Below are positions 8,971-15,442 of a stretch of DNA of 64,000 nt, piece after piece. Source of the stretch: Gordoniibacillus chartarius (GTDB taxonomy: Bacteria; Bacillota; Bacilli; Paenibacillales; NBRC-103111); contig NZ_JBHLWN010000077.1 in NCBI RefSeq assembly GCF_042432825.1, forward strand, positions 62,001 through 126,000, in the 5' to 3' direction. Made by a program: the position numbers and the translations under genes. Each line of letters begins with the position of its first letter. Position 1 is the first letter of the stretch. The notes beneath the pieces were generated by a model that saw only the letters and a list, made by a program, of their open reading frames with translations, did no database searches and was not told the origin of the DNA.

Positions 8971-9384
8971 TTACGGTAACAGCAGCTGCTGGCCGACCTT
9001 AAGCGAGCTTCCGTTTAATTGATTTACGCGTTTGATTCGTTCAATATATGAGCGAACATCCATTCCCTTCGGTGCATGTTCTTGTGCGATATCCCATAGC
9101 GTATCTCCTTGCTCAACAATAACCGTTTGATCCGTCGTCGATACCAGTGCCTGCGATTGCATTAAATTCGTTGCTGCCGAAGCCGAACCCTCCGGAACAT
9201 ATGTTCCCTTCCCATCTGTTCCTGCGTTTGCTTGCACAATGGCGCCGATTGTTACGACGGTAAGAATGATCGCGAACATGATCGTGAATCGGAACAAAAA
9301 CTTGCGGCGTATAAACTTCGATGTATGTCGACCCTCGGAAGTGTTGGAACGGGAAACTGCCGGCTGGTAAACTGCATATTGCAT
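8971..9384 (-). CDS. yneA: YneA-like LysM protein (SOS cell-division suppressor)
   Basis: 137 residues from ATG at 9384. The start was chosen for TTGGAGGTTG upstream and to place the gene downstream of its promoter. One N-terminal membrane segment (~33-50, FTIMFAIILTVVTIGAIV), a low-complexity linker, then one LysM domain (~90-137: VEQGDTLWDIAQEHAP...LKVGQQLLLP) binding peptidoglycan. In B. subtilis YneA halts septation during DNA damage and is encoded divergently from lexA, as here. Two perfect LexA boxes lie in its control region. Identity rests on architecture, context and SOS control. Confidence 0.85.
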   Translation of the reverse strand: MQYAVYQPAVSRSNTSEGRHTSKFIRRKFLFRFTIMFAIILTVVTIGAIVQANAGTDGKGTYVPEGSASAATNLMQSQALVSTTDQTVIVEQGDTLWDIAQEHAPKGMDVRSYIERIKRVNQLNGSSLKVGQQLLLP

Positions 9385-9398
9385 AAAATAACAACCTC

Positions 9399-9412
9399 CA
9401 AACGCTTGTTCG
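9399..9412. promoter_or_regulatory. LexA box 1 (perfect)
   Basis: Minus strand reads CGAACAAGCGTTTG, an exact match to the Gram-positive SOS consensus CGAACRNRYGTTYG. It lies in the yneA leader just upstream of the ribosome binding site. Confidence 0.85.
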
Positions 9413-9426
9413 TATCTGATGGCATT

Positions 9427-9455
9427 AGAATAACACGAACACATGTTTGAGTCAA
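9427..9455 (-). promoter_or_regulatory. Sigma-A promoter of yneA
   Basis: Minus strand TTGACT (9455-9450), 17-nt spacer, TATTCT (9432-9427). LexA box 2 fills most of the spacer, a direct steric block. Confidence 0.8.
9436..9449. promoter_or_regulatory. LexA box 2 (perfect)
   Basis: CGAACACATGTTTG matches CGAACRNRYGTTYG exactly and lies inside the yneA promoter spacer. Confidence 0.9.
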
Positions 9456-9464
9456 TGGTTTTCT

Positions 9465-9478
9465 CGAACTTATGTTTG
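9465..9478. promoter_or_regulatory. LexA box 3 (one mismatch)
   Basis: CGAACTTATGTTTG, one mismatch to the consensus. It overlaps the -35 of the lexA promoter. Confidence 0.75.
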
Positions 9479-9504
9479 TACGAACTCGAGTTCTGTGTTA
9501 TACT
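9476..9504 (+). promoter_or_regulatory. Sigma-A promoter of lexA
   Basis: TTGTAC (9476-9481), 17-nt spacer, TATACT (9499-9504). Boxes 3 and 4 overlap the -35 and spacer, giving autorepression. Confidence 0.8.
9481..9494. promoter_or_regulatory. LexA box 4 (weak)
   Basis: CGAACTCGAGTTCT keeps the CGAAC and GTTC half sites but has three consensus mismatches. It lies within the lexA promoter spacer. Confidence 0.5.
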
Positions 9505-9538
9505 TCAGATAATAATTACCAAAGTGGAGGGTTTCGAC

Positions 9539-10162
9539 TTGAGCAAGATTTCCCAACGGCAGCATGCCATACTCGAATTCATTAAGACCGAAGTAAGGGA
9601 CAAGGGGTATCCGCCTTCCGTCCGGGAGATCGGCGAAGCGGTCGGACTCGCCTCCAGCTCCACCGTGCATGGACATTTGGAGCGACTGGAGAAGAAGGGC
9701 TTGATCCGCCGCGACCCGACGAAGCCGAGAGCGATCGAAATTTTAGGTCATGATGACAATCCCTCAGCCGACTTCTCCTTCGGTATCGCCCGCGTCCCTC
9801 TGATCGGTAAAGTAACGGCCGGGGTGCCGATCTTGGCAACGGAGAACATCGAAGACTATTTCCCGCTTCCTAGTCATACAGTCGGCGATTATAACGTGTT
9901 CATGCTTACCATTGTAGGCGAGAGCATGATCGAAGCGGGCATCCATGACGGCGACTACGTGATTGTTCGCCAGCAGCAGACAGCGAACAACGGCGATATC
10001 GTCGTCGCCATGACGGACGATGACGAGGCCACTGTGAAGCGGTTCTTCAAGGAACGCGATCACATCCGACTGCAGCCGGAGAATTCATCTATGGAGCCGA
10101 TCCGGCTCAACCACGTCACCATTCTCGGCAAGGTCATCGGATTGTACCGGGAAATTTATTAA
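9539..10162 (+). CDS. lexA: SOS repressor LexA
   Basis: 207 residues from a TTG start at 9539 with GTGGAGGG 7 nt upstream; an upstream ATG in frame at 9443 would place the start inside the operator and is rejected. N-terminal winged helix-turn-helix (1-70, PPSVREIGEAVGLASSSTVHGHL), then a peptidase S24 domain: cleavage site Ala-Gly in VTAGVPI, catalytic Ser in VGESMI, catalytic Lys in ATVKRF. It represses SOS genes until RecA-stimulated self-cleavage. Divergent from yneA over four LexA boxes. Confidence 0.96.
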   Translation: MSKISQRQHAILEFIKTEVRDKGYPPSVREIGEAVGLASSSTVHGHLERLEKKGLIRRDPTKPRAIEILGHDDNPSADFSFGIARVPLIGKVTAGVPILATENIEDYFPLPSHTVGDYNVFMLTIVGESMIEAGIHDGDYVIVRQQQTANNGDIVVAMTDDDEATVKRFFKERDHIRLQPENSSMEPIRLNHVTILGKVIGLYREIY

Positions 10163-10179
10163 GACTACTAGCTTGAAGG

Positions 10180-10215
10180 AACGGTCGTCGCAGGAAGACG
10201 GCCGTTTTGTTTTTG
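10180..10215 (+). terminator. lexA terminator
   Basis: Stem AACGGTCGTC/GACGGCCGTT with a 7-nt loop, followed by TTGTTTTT. Confidence 0.85.
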
Positions 10216-10387
10216 ACGTCTTGTCTATAACGAACAAAGCCTCTCATCTCCCCGCAAGTTGCCACACATCGCCGCATTCGTCTATAACGGCATTACGCCG
10301 ATTCCGCTATTCAGCCGGACAAGTGTACAATCGCGTTTGCCTTCAGCTGCATAATTTGGAATAGCTCCTTACAAGGAGGTGTTTCCC

Positions 10388-10510
10388 ATGAAACGAGATC
10401 ACAAAAAGAAAGTCATCGTCGTCGTTCTGAAACCCGGCCAAAAGGCTCTTGTCGTCTGCAAACATGACAAAAAGAAAAACCCTCATCGTGACGGGGATAC
10501 AGTAAGCTAG
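10388..10510 (+). CDS. 40-residue basic protein of unknown function
   Basis: A short gene with an excellent ribosome binding site (AAGGAGGTG, 7 nt before ATG) and its own terminator 8 nt after the TAG stop. The product is Lys/His/Arg-rich at both ends (MKRDHKKK at the start, CKHDKKKNPHRDG near the end) around a hydrophobic strand VIVVVLKPGQKALVV. That suggests a small nucleic-acid- or membrane-associated protein. No family is recognised and no convincing sigma-A promoter is visible. The signals make translation likely; function is open. Confidence 0.65.
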   Translation: MKRDHKKKVIVVVLKPGQKALVVCKHDKKKNPHRDGDTVS

Positions 10511-10518
10511 AACCTTAG

Positions 10519-10555
10519 ATCGAGCACCTGATCGGGCTAAGGTGCTCGATTTTTT
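10519..10555 (+). terminator. Terminator of the 40-residue protein gene
   Basis: Perfect 11-bp stem ATCGAGCACCT/AGGTGCTCGAT with a 10-nt loop, then TTTTT. Confidence 0.9.
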
Positions 10556-10900
10556 ATCATGTAAGCACTTCCGCAATCAATCTACGTATAGCCTGTCAAG
10601 CGGAAATCACCGCTGCATCTCCGATTTCAAGTTTGAATCACAGCAAAAAAACCACACTGAACGGCGCGAAAGGCTCCAACATATATCTCGTTTCATACAG
10701 CGTCATATACCGATCGCGTTCTCACTAATGCTCTTGCGTGCGGTTTATGTACGAAACCACCGGCACAGCGCCAAGCTCATGTAACGTTCCGGGACTCCAT
10801 TGGATTGACTAGTTGCGTTGAATCGAACATATGGTCAATTCGCCAATAAACATCTTACCATTTGAGCCGATCGACCGTTGGACATTCGCGGGTTTGGACA
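10556..10900. other. Gene-free stretch around the glnA relic
   Basis: 345 nt without a credible gene. The only recognisable content is the glnA 3'-end relic at 10696-10780. The rest shows no ribosome binding site with a usable frame and no terminator. Confidence 0.6.
10696..10780 (-). pseudogene. Relic of the 3' end of glnA
   Basis: Positions 10696-10744 align without gaps to 13572-13620, the last codons of the intact glnA, with 43 of 49 bases identical by eye, in the same orientation. Similarity fades upstream; AGCTCAT recurs at 10774-10780 against 13644-13650 with a 6-nt offset. On the minus strand it reads ERDRYMTLYE, matching glutamine synthetase's ERDQYMTLY terminus, but two in-frame stops precede it and the native stop is lost. 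It is a non-functional direct repeat of the gene end, 2.9 kb from the original. Confidence 0.85.
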
Positions 10901-11395
10901 TTACTTGGCAGGCTTCCAATAAACCCAATTTGTATCTATTTCTGCTTCAAACTTGGAATCATTCGGAAAGAATATCTCCTTATTCAGTTTGAAAAATGAC
11001 CAATACTCTACGTAGTTGATTATTTTATTGTTCTTAAGGAAGATTATCGTATGAGCTTCGTCACTTGGATTAATAAAGGTTTCCGAGGTCCAATGGAATC
11101 CAAGCTTATTGTTTACATCTTTGCCGTCTGCGTAGGGACCGAAAATGTACATTTTATCCCATTCGAAATGAACTAACTCTTTAAAGTCAACGGCAAATAC
11201 TTCATTTGGATTATTTTTCTTATTCCGTTCCAGTTTTTTCAATTCCTGCTCTATTCTGTTTTGTTCATGAACATCGATTTTTTGAGATACCTTTAGTTCA
11301 CTCTTATCAAAGCAAGTGATGGCGTAAGTGACGATCATTGCAAAGGTCAACATTGCTATTAATGAAACGAATACACGTCGTAAAGAAATAGCCAT
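10901..11395 (-). CDS. Hypothetical membrane-anchored protein
   Basis: 164 residues. One N-terminal hydrophobic segment (~8-28, FVSLIAMLTFAMIVTYAIT) with a basic cytoplasmic end, then an extracellular Lys/Asn-rich region with a charged helix (EQELKKLERNKKNN) and an aromatic C-terminus (FHWTSE, YWSFFKLN, WVYWK). No family recognised. AAGGGGTG precedes ATG. Its codon use is clearly more AT-rich than the neighbouring core genes, fitting acquired DNA. It lies in the interval bounded by the glnA relic and glnA. Confidence 0.6.
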   Translation of the reverse strand: MAISLRRVFVSLIAMLTFAMIVTYAITCFDKSELKVSQKIDVHEQNRIEQELKKLERNKKNNPNEVFAVDFKELVHFEWDKMYIFGPYADGKDVNNKLGFHWTSETFINPSDEAHTIIFLKNNKIINYVEYWSFFKLNKEIFFPNDSKFEAEIDTNWVYWKPAK

Positions 11396-11480
11396 TCAGC
11401 ACCCCTTGGAAAATAATTCAACCAAATTATATCAAACTTTTATGAAGGTGGAAAAATAAACCAGAACCAAAATGCCTAGC

Positions 11481-11513
11481 AAAAAATCCGTAGAGAACAG
11501 CTTTCTCTACGGA
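11481..11513 (-). terminator. Terminator of the 89-residue protein gene
   Basis: Stem TCCGTAGAGAA/TTCTCTACGGA (11487-11513), followed on the minus strand by TTTTTTGC. Confidence 0.8.
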
Positions 11514-11585
11514 CTTCGCAGCGCGTTGCGCCAGGCTATGTTTAAATTGACGTTGATGAACGAGCTTGCCGATGGGCTGTTATCC

Positions 11586-11855
11586 CTAACTTTGTTGGAA
11601 AATGTAAGCACCGTTTGTAGCGCCCTTAGTTCTGATAGCGATTGCTGTAGCAAAGCCTCCGCTTAAAGAACCAATTCGAGCGATACCGTACGGCCGAACA
11701 CTGATGGTCACTGTGTTGTTTAAGAGAAGTACAAAAGATTTGCTGCTGTTGTTGGAAATTGCTAGAGTCCCACTAATCCCTTTCGGCACCGTAAGAAGTG
11801 TTTTCGTTCCAGCTGTAGAGAAGTTAAACGACCCGGCATGAGCATATTTAGCCAT
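11586..11855 (-). CDS. Small hypothetical protein, beta-rich
   Basis: 89 residues, no signal peptide or cysteine. Alternating hydrophobic and Ser/Thr residues (KTLLTVPKGISG, KSFVLLLNNTVTISV, ATAIAIRTKGAT) suggest a small beta-sandwich; no family is recognised. GGAGGTGGG lies 5 nt before ATG, and a terminator lies ~70 nt downstream, so it is probably expressed alone. It sits in the accessory interval between the glnA relic and glnA. A phage-structural or spore-surface role is possible but unsupported. Confidence 0.55.
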   Translation of the reverse strand: MAKYAHAGSFNFSTAGTKTLLTVPKGISGTLAISNNSSKSFVLLLNNTVTISVRPYGIARIGSLSGGFATAIAIRTKGATNGAYIFQQS

Positions 11856-12411
11856 AAATTCCCACCTCCGATAATTATGATATTCGGGAAAGTGGTTTAC
11901 GCTTGGGTGATTGTCATGAATAGCGAATACATGGGAGGTGAGCTTGATTCAAATTGAAGTGGGTGGGCGCAGCCCCTGCTATCGGGTAGGCAGGAAAAAC
12001 GTCGGGTTCATGTGATTGAATACGGAGCGCCGGAACGCAATTAGTCAACCGGGCAATTTGAAGAAAGACGGAAATCAAGGTAAATCCGGATGGACATGGC
12101 GCAGGAAATTTACCGAATGGGCACAAGGGGTTTATGAAGTTTCACGGACAAGTTTGAATATTGAAGAGCTTGGGGTAATCAGGTATGGAATATGAGTTTC
12201 AATCTTACGAAAATATGAAAGCTAAATCGAGGGAGTTATCGACACTCATATAGAACTGAAGCGTCACATGTGTTCGGGAACGAACGTAGGCCGCATTTGA
12301 CTGACGGCACAGGAATGAATATCGAAGAATATGAGCTGATCAATTGAGCAGAATACGGCGAAACTATCGGCAAGCACGAATGGAACTCAAAAATGACTTA
12401 TACGAGAGCGC
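11856..12411 (+). other. Gene-free stretch with decayed coding remnant
   Basis: About 550 nt with no intact gene. Plus-strand pieces such as GWTWRRKFTEWAQGVYEVSR (from ~12090) and NIEEYELIN (from ~12318), a stop, then AEYGETIGKHEW look like protein-coding sequence broken by stops and frame changes. The original family could not be recognised; a DNA-binding or mobile-element protein is only a guess. Confidence 0.4.
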
Positions 12412-12451
12412 GTAAAATTTTCAAAGGAGCTGCGTGCCGCAGCCCCTTTGA
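12412..12451 (-). terminator. Terminator of the PPC-like gene
   Basis: Stem TCAAAGGGGCTGCG/CGCAGCTCCTTTGA, with AAAATTTT on the minus-strand exit and AAAAAA at the other flank. Confidence 0.75.
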
Positions 12452-12481
12452 AAAAAGCTTGGTTCAGAACTAAAACGCCGT

Positions 12482-12931
12482 TTAGTACAACCAAGGGCTA
12501 AGGTAATAATAATTATTCGGATCATAACCAGAGAAACTTGATTTAAATACTACAAAATTATATCTTGCGTTTGCTTCAAGTGTAAACGACACCCACTCAG
12601 GGTTTCCGCTTCCTTGAGATAAAACAGTTACTGGTACCGGTTCTCCATAGTTTTTATTAATAACGAAGAGATATTTAGTGTTTGCTGGACTCTGGAGATG
12701 AAGGGTCATTGTTCTTCCACCATCATTCGCTCCGGCTTGAAAGTAAAACCAATCATGATCATTTTCTGAACTAATCTTCCCCATAGCCAAGTCGCCATAT
12801 CCTAAAAACTGAGCTGCATCGTGGTAATCATTAGGCTCTTTGTCATAGACGGTTGCGGCGAAAGCCGATTGTGAGCCCACAAGCAATGCAAATGTTGTAG
12901 TTAATGAAATAACAAGTTTATTAATTTTCAT
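12482..12931 (-). CDS. Secreted pre-peptidase C-terminal (PPC)-like domain protein
   Basis: 149 residues. Sec signal peptide with cleavage expected after QSAFA. The mature part starts with the PPC hallmark EPNDYHDAAQ and then ISSENDHDWFYFQA, ending in an aromatic tail. PPC domains are beta-sandwich modules usually appended to secreted peptidases; here one stands alone, so the partner is unknown. The ribosome binding site GGAGGAATAC precedes ATG. More AT-rich than the core genes. Confidence 0.7.
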   Translation of the reverse strand: MKINKLVISLTTTFALLVGSQSAFAATVYDKEPNDYHDAAQFLGYGDLAMGKISSENDHDWFYFQAGANDGGRTMTLHLQSPANTKYLFVINKNYGEPVPVTVLSQGSGNPEWVSFTLEANARYNFVVFKSSFSGYDPNNYYYLSPWLY

Positions 12932-13073
12932 ATGGTATTCCTCCGAATGAGATTATATGGAAGAAGTTGGCCAACAACCCCATGTAATATATTACCATAT
13001 AATCCATAGAGTTAAACCTTATATTTTCTTATTTGGTTATTTATGGGTACAAAACGAGTATTGGCATAGGCAC

Positions 13074-13530
13074 TTAGTTTGAAATTTCATTCTCGTCAAA
13101 GTCGTAGGTGGTTTCTGCCGAAACACTTAGAAGAAGCCCCTGCGAACGCTGTGACAATCGTGAATATTGAGCGGACGATCTCGAAAAGCTTGGAAGCGAT
13201 GAAGGCAGAGCTCGAAAGAAGCAGTCTGGCGGCATGGCCGTTCTGACCGAGGAAGAAGGTCTCGCCATCCTATTGCAATACATGGAGTCGTTCAAGCAGC
13301 GGAGTGCGTCACTTATTCGCCGGAGTCGTCTCAAACACCCATGCGGGAGCGAGAACTTATGTAGTCTTCCATTTACAATGGTCTCCACCTTTACGATCCA
13401 TCCGCTGTCTTCATACATAGTTGACCGAAGCATCGAACTGTTTGAAAAATACACCAAAAATAAAATATTGGGGGCATTTCGGGGGCAGACCGGAAATTCT
13501 CCGGCAACCCCTTGAATGCCCCCAATTCTA
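13074..13530 (+). pseudogene. Decayed coding region abutting glnA, possibly the 3' end of an integrase
   Basis: Open segments occur in successive frames: NIERTISKSLEAMKAELE (from ~13165), then MAVLTEEEGLAILLQY (from 13234), then KYWGHFGGRPEIL before a stop near 13527. None has both a good start and a full length. The final KYWGHFGG reminded me of the C-terminal ends of some Firmicute tyrosine recombinases, which would suit a site beside an attachment repeat, but no catalytic motif survives. Identification is tentative. Confidence 0.3.
13467..13526. repeat. 60-nt interrupted inverted repeat
   Basis: Perfect 12-bp arms ATTGGGGGCATT (13467-13478) and AATGCCCCCAAT (13515-13526). Inside are GGGG/CCCC and CCGGA/TCCGG pairings around an AATTC loop. 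No T-run follows on either side, so it is not an ordinary terminator. It lies 42 nt from the glnA stop. Confidence 0.75.
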
Positions 13531-13536
13531 ATCCCT

Positions 13537-13565
13537 CGAAAACCAATGATGTCAAGCCATCATGG
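13537..13565 (-). terminator. glnA terminator
   Basis: Minus-strand stem CCATGATG/CATCATTGG with a one-base bulge, then TTTTCG, immediately after the glnA stop. Confidence 0.6.
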
Positions 13566-13567
13566 GA

Positions 13568-14911
13568 TTAATACAGCGTCATGTACTGATCGCGTTCCCA
13601 CTGATGAACTTGCGTGCGGTACATATCCCATTCGATTTCCTTCAGCTCATAGAAGTGCGACAGCGCATGCTCGCCTAGGCAATCGCAGAGCACATCGTCG
13701 CGCAGCAGCTCCTCGAGAGCGCCCTTGAGGTTGAGCGGCAGGCTCGGAATACCTTGCTCCTCGCGCTCCTCCTCCGTCATCACGTAAATGTTCCGGTCGG
13801 TCGGCGGCGGAAGCTGCATCTTGTTGCGGATACCGTCCAGGCCCGCCGCGAGCATAACAGCGAGAGCCAGGTACGGGTTCGCCGCCGGATCCGGGTTGCG
13901 CACTTCGATCCGGGTCGACAAGCCGCGGGACGCCGGAATGCGGATCATCGGGCTGCGGTTGCTTGCGGACCAAGCGACGTAGCAAGGCGCCTCATAACCC
14001 GGCACAAGCCGCTTATACGAGTTCACGGTCGGGTTCGTAATGGCTGCAAGCGCACGCGCATGGCGTAAAATACCGGCCATATATTGGCGGGCCGTCGCGC
14101 TGAGCCCCAGCTTGTCGGACTCGTCATAGAACGCATTCTCGTTGCCGGTAAACAGCGACTGGTGACAGTGCATGCCGGAACCGTTCATCCCGAACAGCGG
14201 CTTCGGCATGAACGTCGCATGCAAGCCGTGCTGCCGGGCGATCGTCTTGACGACGAGCTTGAACGTCTGGATTTGGTCGGCTGCGGTAATCGCGCTCTCA
14301 TATTTGAAGTCGATTTCATGCTGGCCCGGGGCTACCTCGTGGTGGGAAGCTTCAATCTCAAAGCCCATCTCCTCCAGCGTCAGCACGATGTCGCGGCGGC
14401 AGTTCTCGCCGAGGTCCGTCGGGGCCAGGTCGAAATAACCGCCTTGGTCGTTAAGCTCCGAGGTCGGGTTCCCCTTCTCATCCGTCTTGAACAGGAAAAA
14501 CTCCGGCTCCGGACCGACGTTGAACGAGGTGAAGCCCATTTCCTCCGCTTCAGTCAAGGCACGCTTCAGAATGCCGCGCGGGTCGCCCGGGAACGGACGG
14601 CCGTCCGGCATATAAATATCGCAGATCAAGCGGGCTACCTTATTGTTGCCGGAGGTCCAAGGGAATACGACCCAGGTCGACAAATCCGGATACAAATACA
14701 TATCGGATTCTTCAATCCGGACATAGCCTTCGATCGAAGAGCCGTCGAACATCATCTTGTTATCCAGCGCCTTAGGCAGCTGGCTCACCGGAATCTCCAC
14801 GTTCTTGATCGAACCGAGCAGGTCGGTGAATTGCAGACGAATAAAGCGTACGTTCTGCTCACGTGCAATACTGAGAATGTCTTCCTTGGTATAATTGCTT
14901 TTGTGCGCCAC
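13568..14911 (-). CDS. glnA: Glutamine synthetase type I
   Basis: 447 residues from a GTG start with GAGAGGAG 8 nt upstream. ATP-dependent ligation of ammonium to glutamate; dodecamer. Signatures: MMFDGSSIEGY (beta-Grasp end), GPEPEFFLF, HHEVAPGQHEIDF metal and glutamate site, MPKPLFGMNGSGMH, and NRSPMIRIP. Length 447 and lack of the adenylylation insert indicate the GSI-alpha (Bacillus) type, controlled by feedback and by interaction with GlnR/TnrA-type regulators. Second gene of a glnR-glnA operon, 17 nt after glnR. Confidence 0.97.
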   Translation of the reverse strand: MAHKSNYTKEDILSIAREQNVRFIRLQFTDLLGSIKNVEIPVSQLPKALDNKMMFDGSSIEGYVRIEESDMYLYPDLSTWVVFPWTSGNNKVARLICDIYMPDGRPFPGDPRGILKRALTEAEEMGFTSFNVGPEPEFFLFKTDEKGNPTSELNDQGGYFDLAPTDLGENCRRDIVLTLEEMGFEIEASHHEVAPGQHEIDFKYESAITAADQIQTFKLVVKTIARQHGLHATFMPKPLFGMNGSGMHCHQSLFTGNENAFYDESDKLGLSATARQYMAGILRHARALAAITNPTVNSYKRLVPGYEAPCYVAWSASNRSPMIRIPASRGLSTRIEVRNPDPAANPYLALAVMLAAGLDGIRNKMQLPPPTDRNIYVMTEEEREEQGIPSLPLNLKGALEELLRDDVLCDCLGEHALSHFYELKEIEWDMYRTQVHQWERDQYMTLY

Positions 14912-14928
14912 TCAACAAACTCCTCTCT

Positions 14929-15357
14929 TCATCGTAAAATATTATTATTTCGCGAAAAGCGGGTCAGCTCGCCCTGAATCAACGATACTTGGCCCGGGCG
15001 TTTGCCTCCGCCTAACAGCTGCTGCTTGAGCATCTTATGCAGCTGAGAGTCGGTCAATTCTCTGCGCTTCGATTCCGATTGCTCTGTCAGCACGGTTGCG
15101 TCCTCGGAATCTTTGGAAACCGGCAGAAGCACTTGCTTAATGCCGGCGATGTTGACGCCCTTCTCGATCAAATCTTTAATCTCGAGCAGCCGCTCCACGT
15201 CGTTAAAGGAGTACAAGCGCTGATTCCCGGACGTACGTGCGGGAATCACCAATCCGTGCTGCTCGTAATATCGAATTTGGCGCGCCGTCAAGTCCGTCAG
15301 CTTCATGACGATGCCGATCGGAAACAGCGCCATATTGCGGCGAATTTCATCGCTCAT
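14929..15357 (-). CDS. glnR: MerR-family nitrogen regulator GlnR
   Basis: 142 residues from ATG at 15357 (AGGAG 9 nt upstream; a 7-residue longer frame is rejected). The N-terminal winged helix MerR domain contains TARQIRYYEQHGLVIPARTSGNQRLYSFNDVERLLEI, split here by position ~25-60. The C-terminal tail (LTDSQLHKMLKQQL, SLIQGELTRFSR) is the autoinhibitory segment that contacts feedback-inhibited glutamine synthetase. It represses glnRA under nitrogen excess; a consensus GlnR box lies just upstream of its own promoter. Confidence 0.95.
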   Translation of the reverse strand: MSDEIRRNMALFPIGIVMKLTDLTARQIRYYEQHGLVIPARTSGNQRLYSFNDVERLLEIKDLIEKGVNIAGIKQVLLPVSKDSEDATVLTEQSESKRRELTDSQLHKMLKQQLLGGGKRPGQVSLIQGELTRFSRNNNILR

Positions 15358-15391
15358 ACTCACCACTCCTGTACACATTGTGCCTGATGTT

Positions 15392-15421
15392 ATTTTAACC
15401 CACCAGACACAAAAGTGTCAA
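15392..15421 (-). promoter_or_regulatory. Sigma-A promoter of glnRA
   Basis: Minus-strand TTGACA (15421-15416), 18-nt spacer, TAAAAT (15397-15392). Confidence 0.75.
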
Positions 15422-15425
15422 TCTA

Positions 15426-15442
15426 TGTTAGGTATGTTCACA
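15426..15442. promoter_or_regulatory. GlnR/TnrA operator
   Basis: TGTTA-GGTATGT-TCACA fits the 17-bp consensus TGTNA-N7-TNACA exactly. It lies 4 nt upstream of the glnRA -35 and overlaps the stop codon of the preceding gene (stop at 15438-15440). Confidence 0.85.

Larger units (their letters stand above)
12932..13567. other. Stretch without an intact gene
   Basis: Contains the upstream region of the PPC-like gene (AT-rich, with TATAAT-like motifs on the minus strand but no good -35), a decayed plus-strand coding remnant, a 60-nt hairpin and the glnA terminator. No intact gene was found. Confidence 0.6.

Noticed and set aside
9443..9538. Longer lexA start
   Set aside because: It would place the start codon and leader inside the operator and promoter; the TTG at 9539 has the Shine-Dalgarno and family-consistent N-terminus.
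13234..13515. 93-codon frame as an intact gene
   Set aside because: No ribosome binding site, adjacent coding-like sequence in other frames, and loss of sense after ~45 codons; treated as part of a decayed region.
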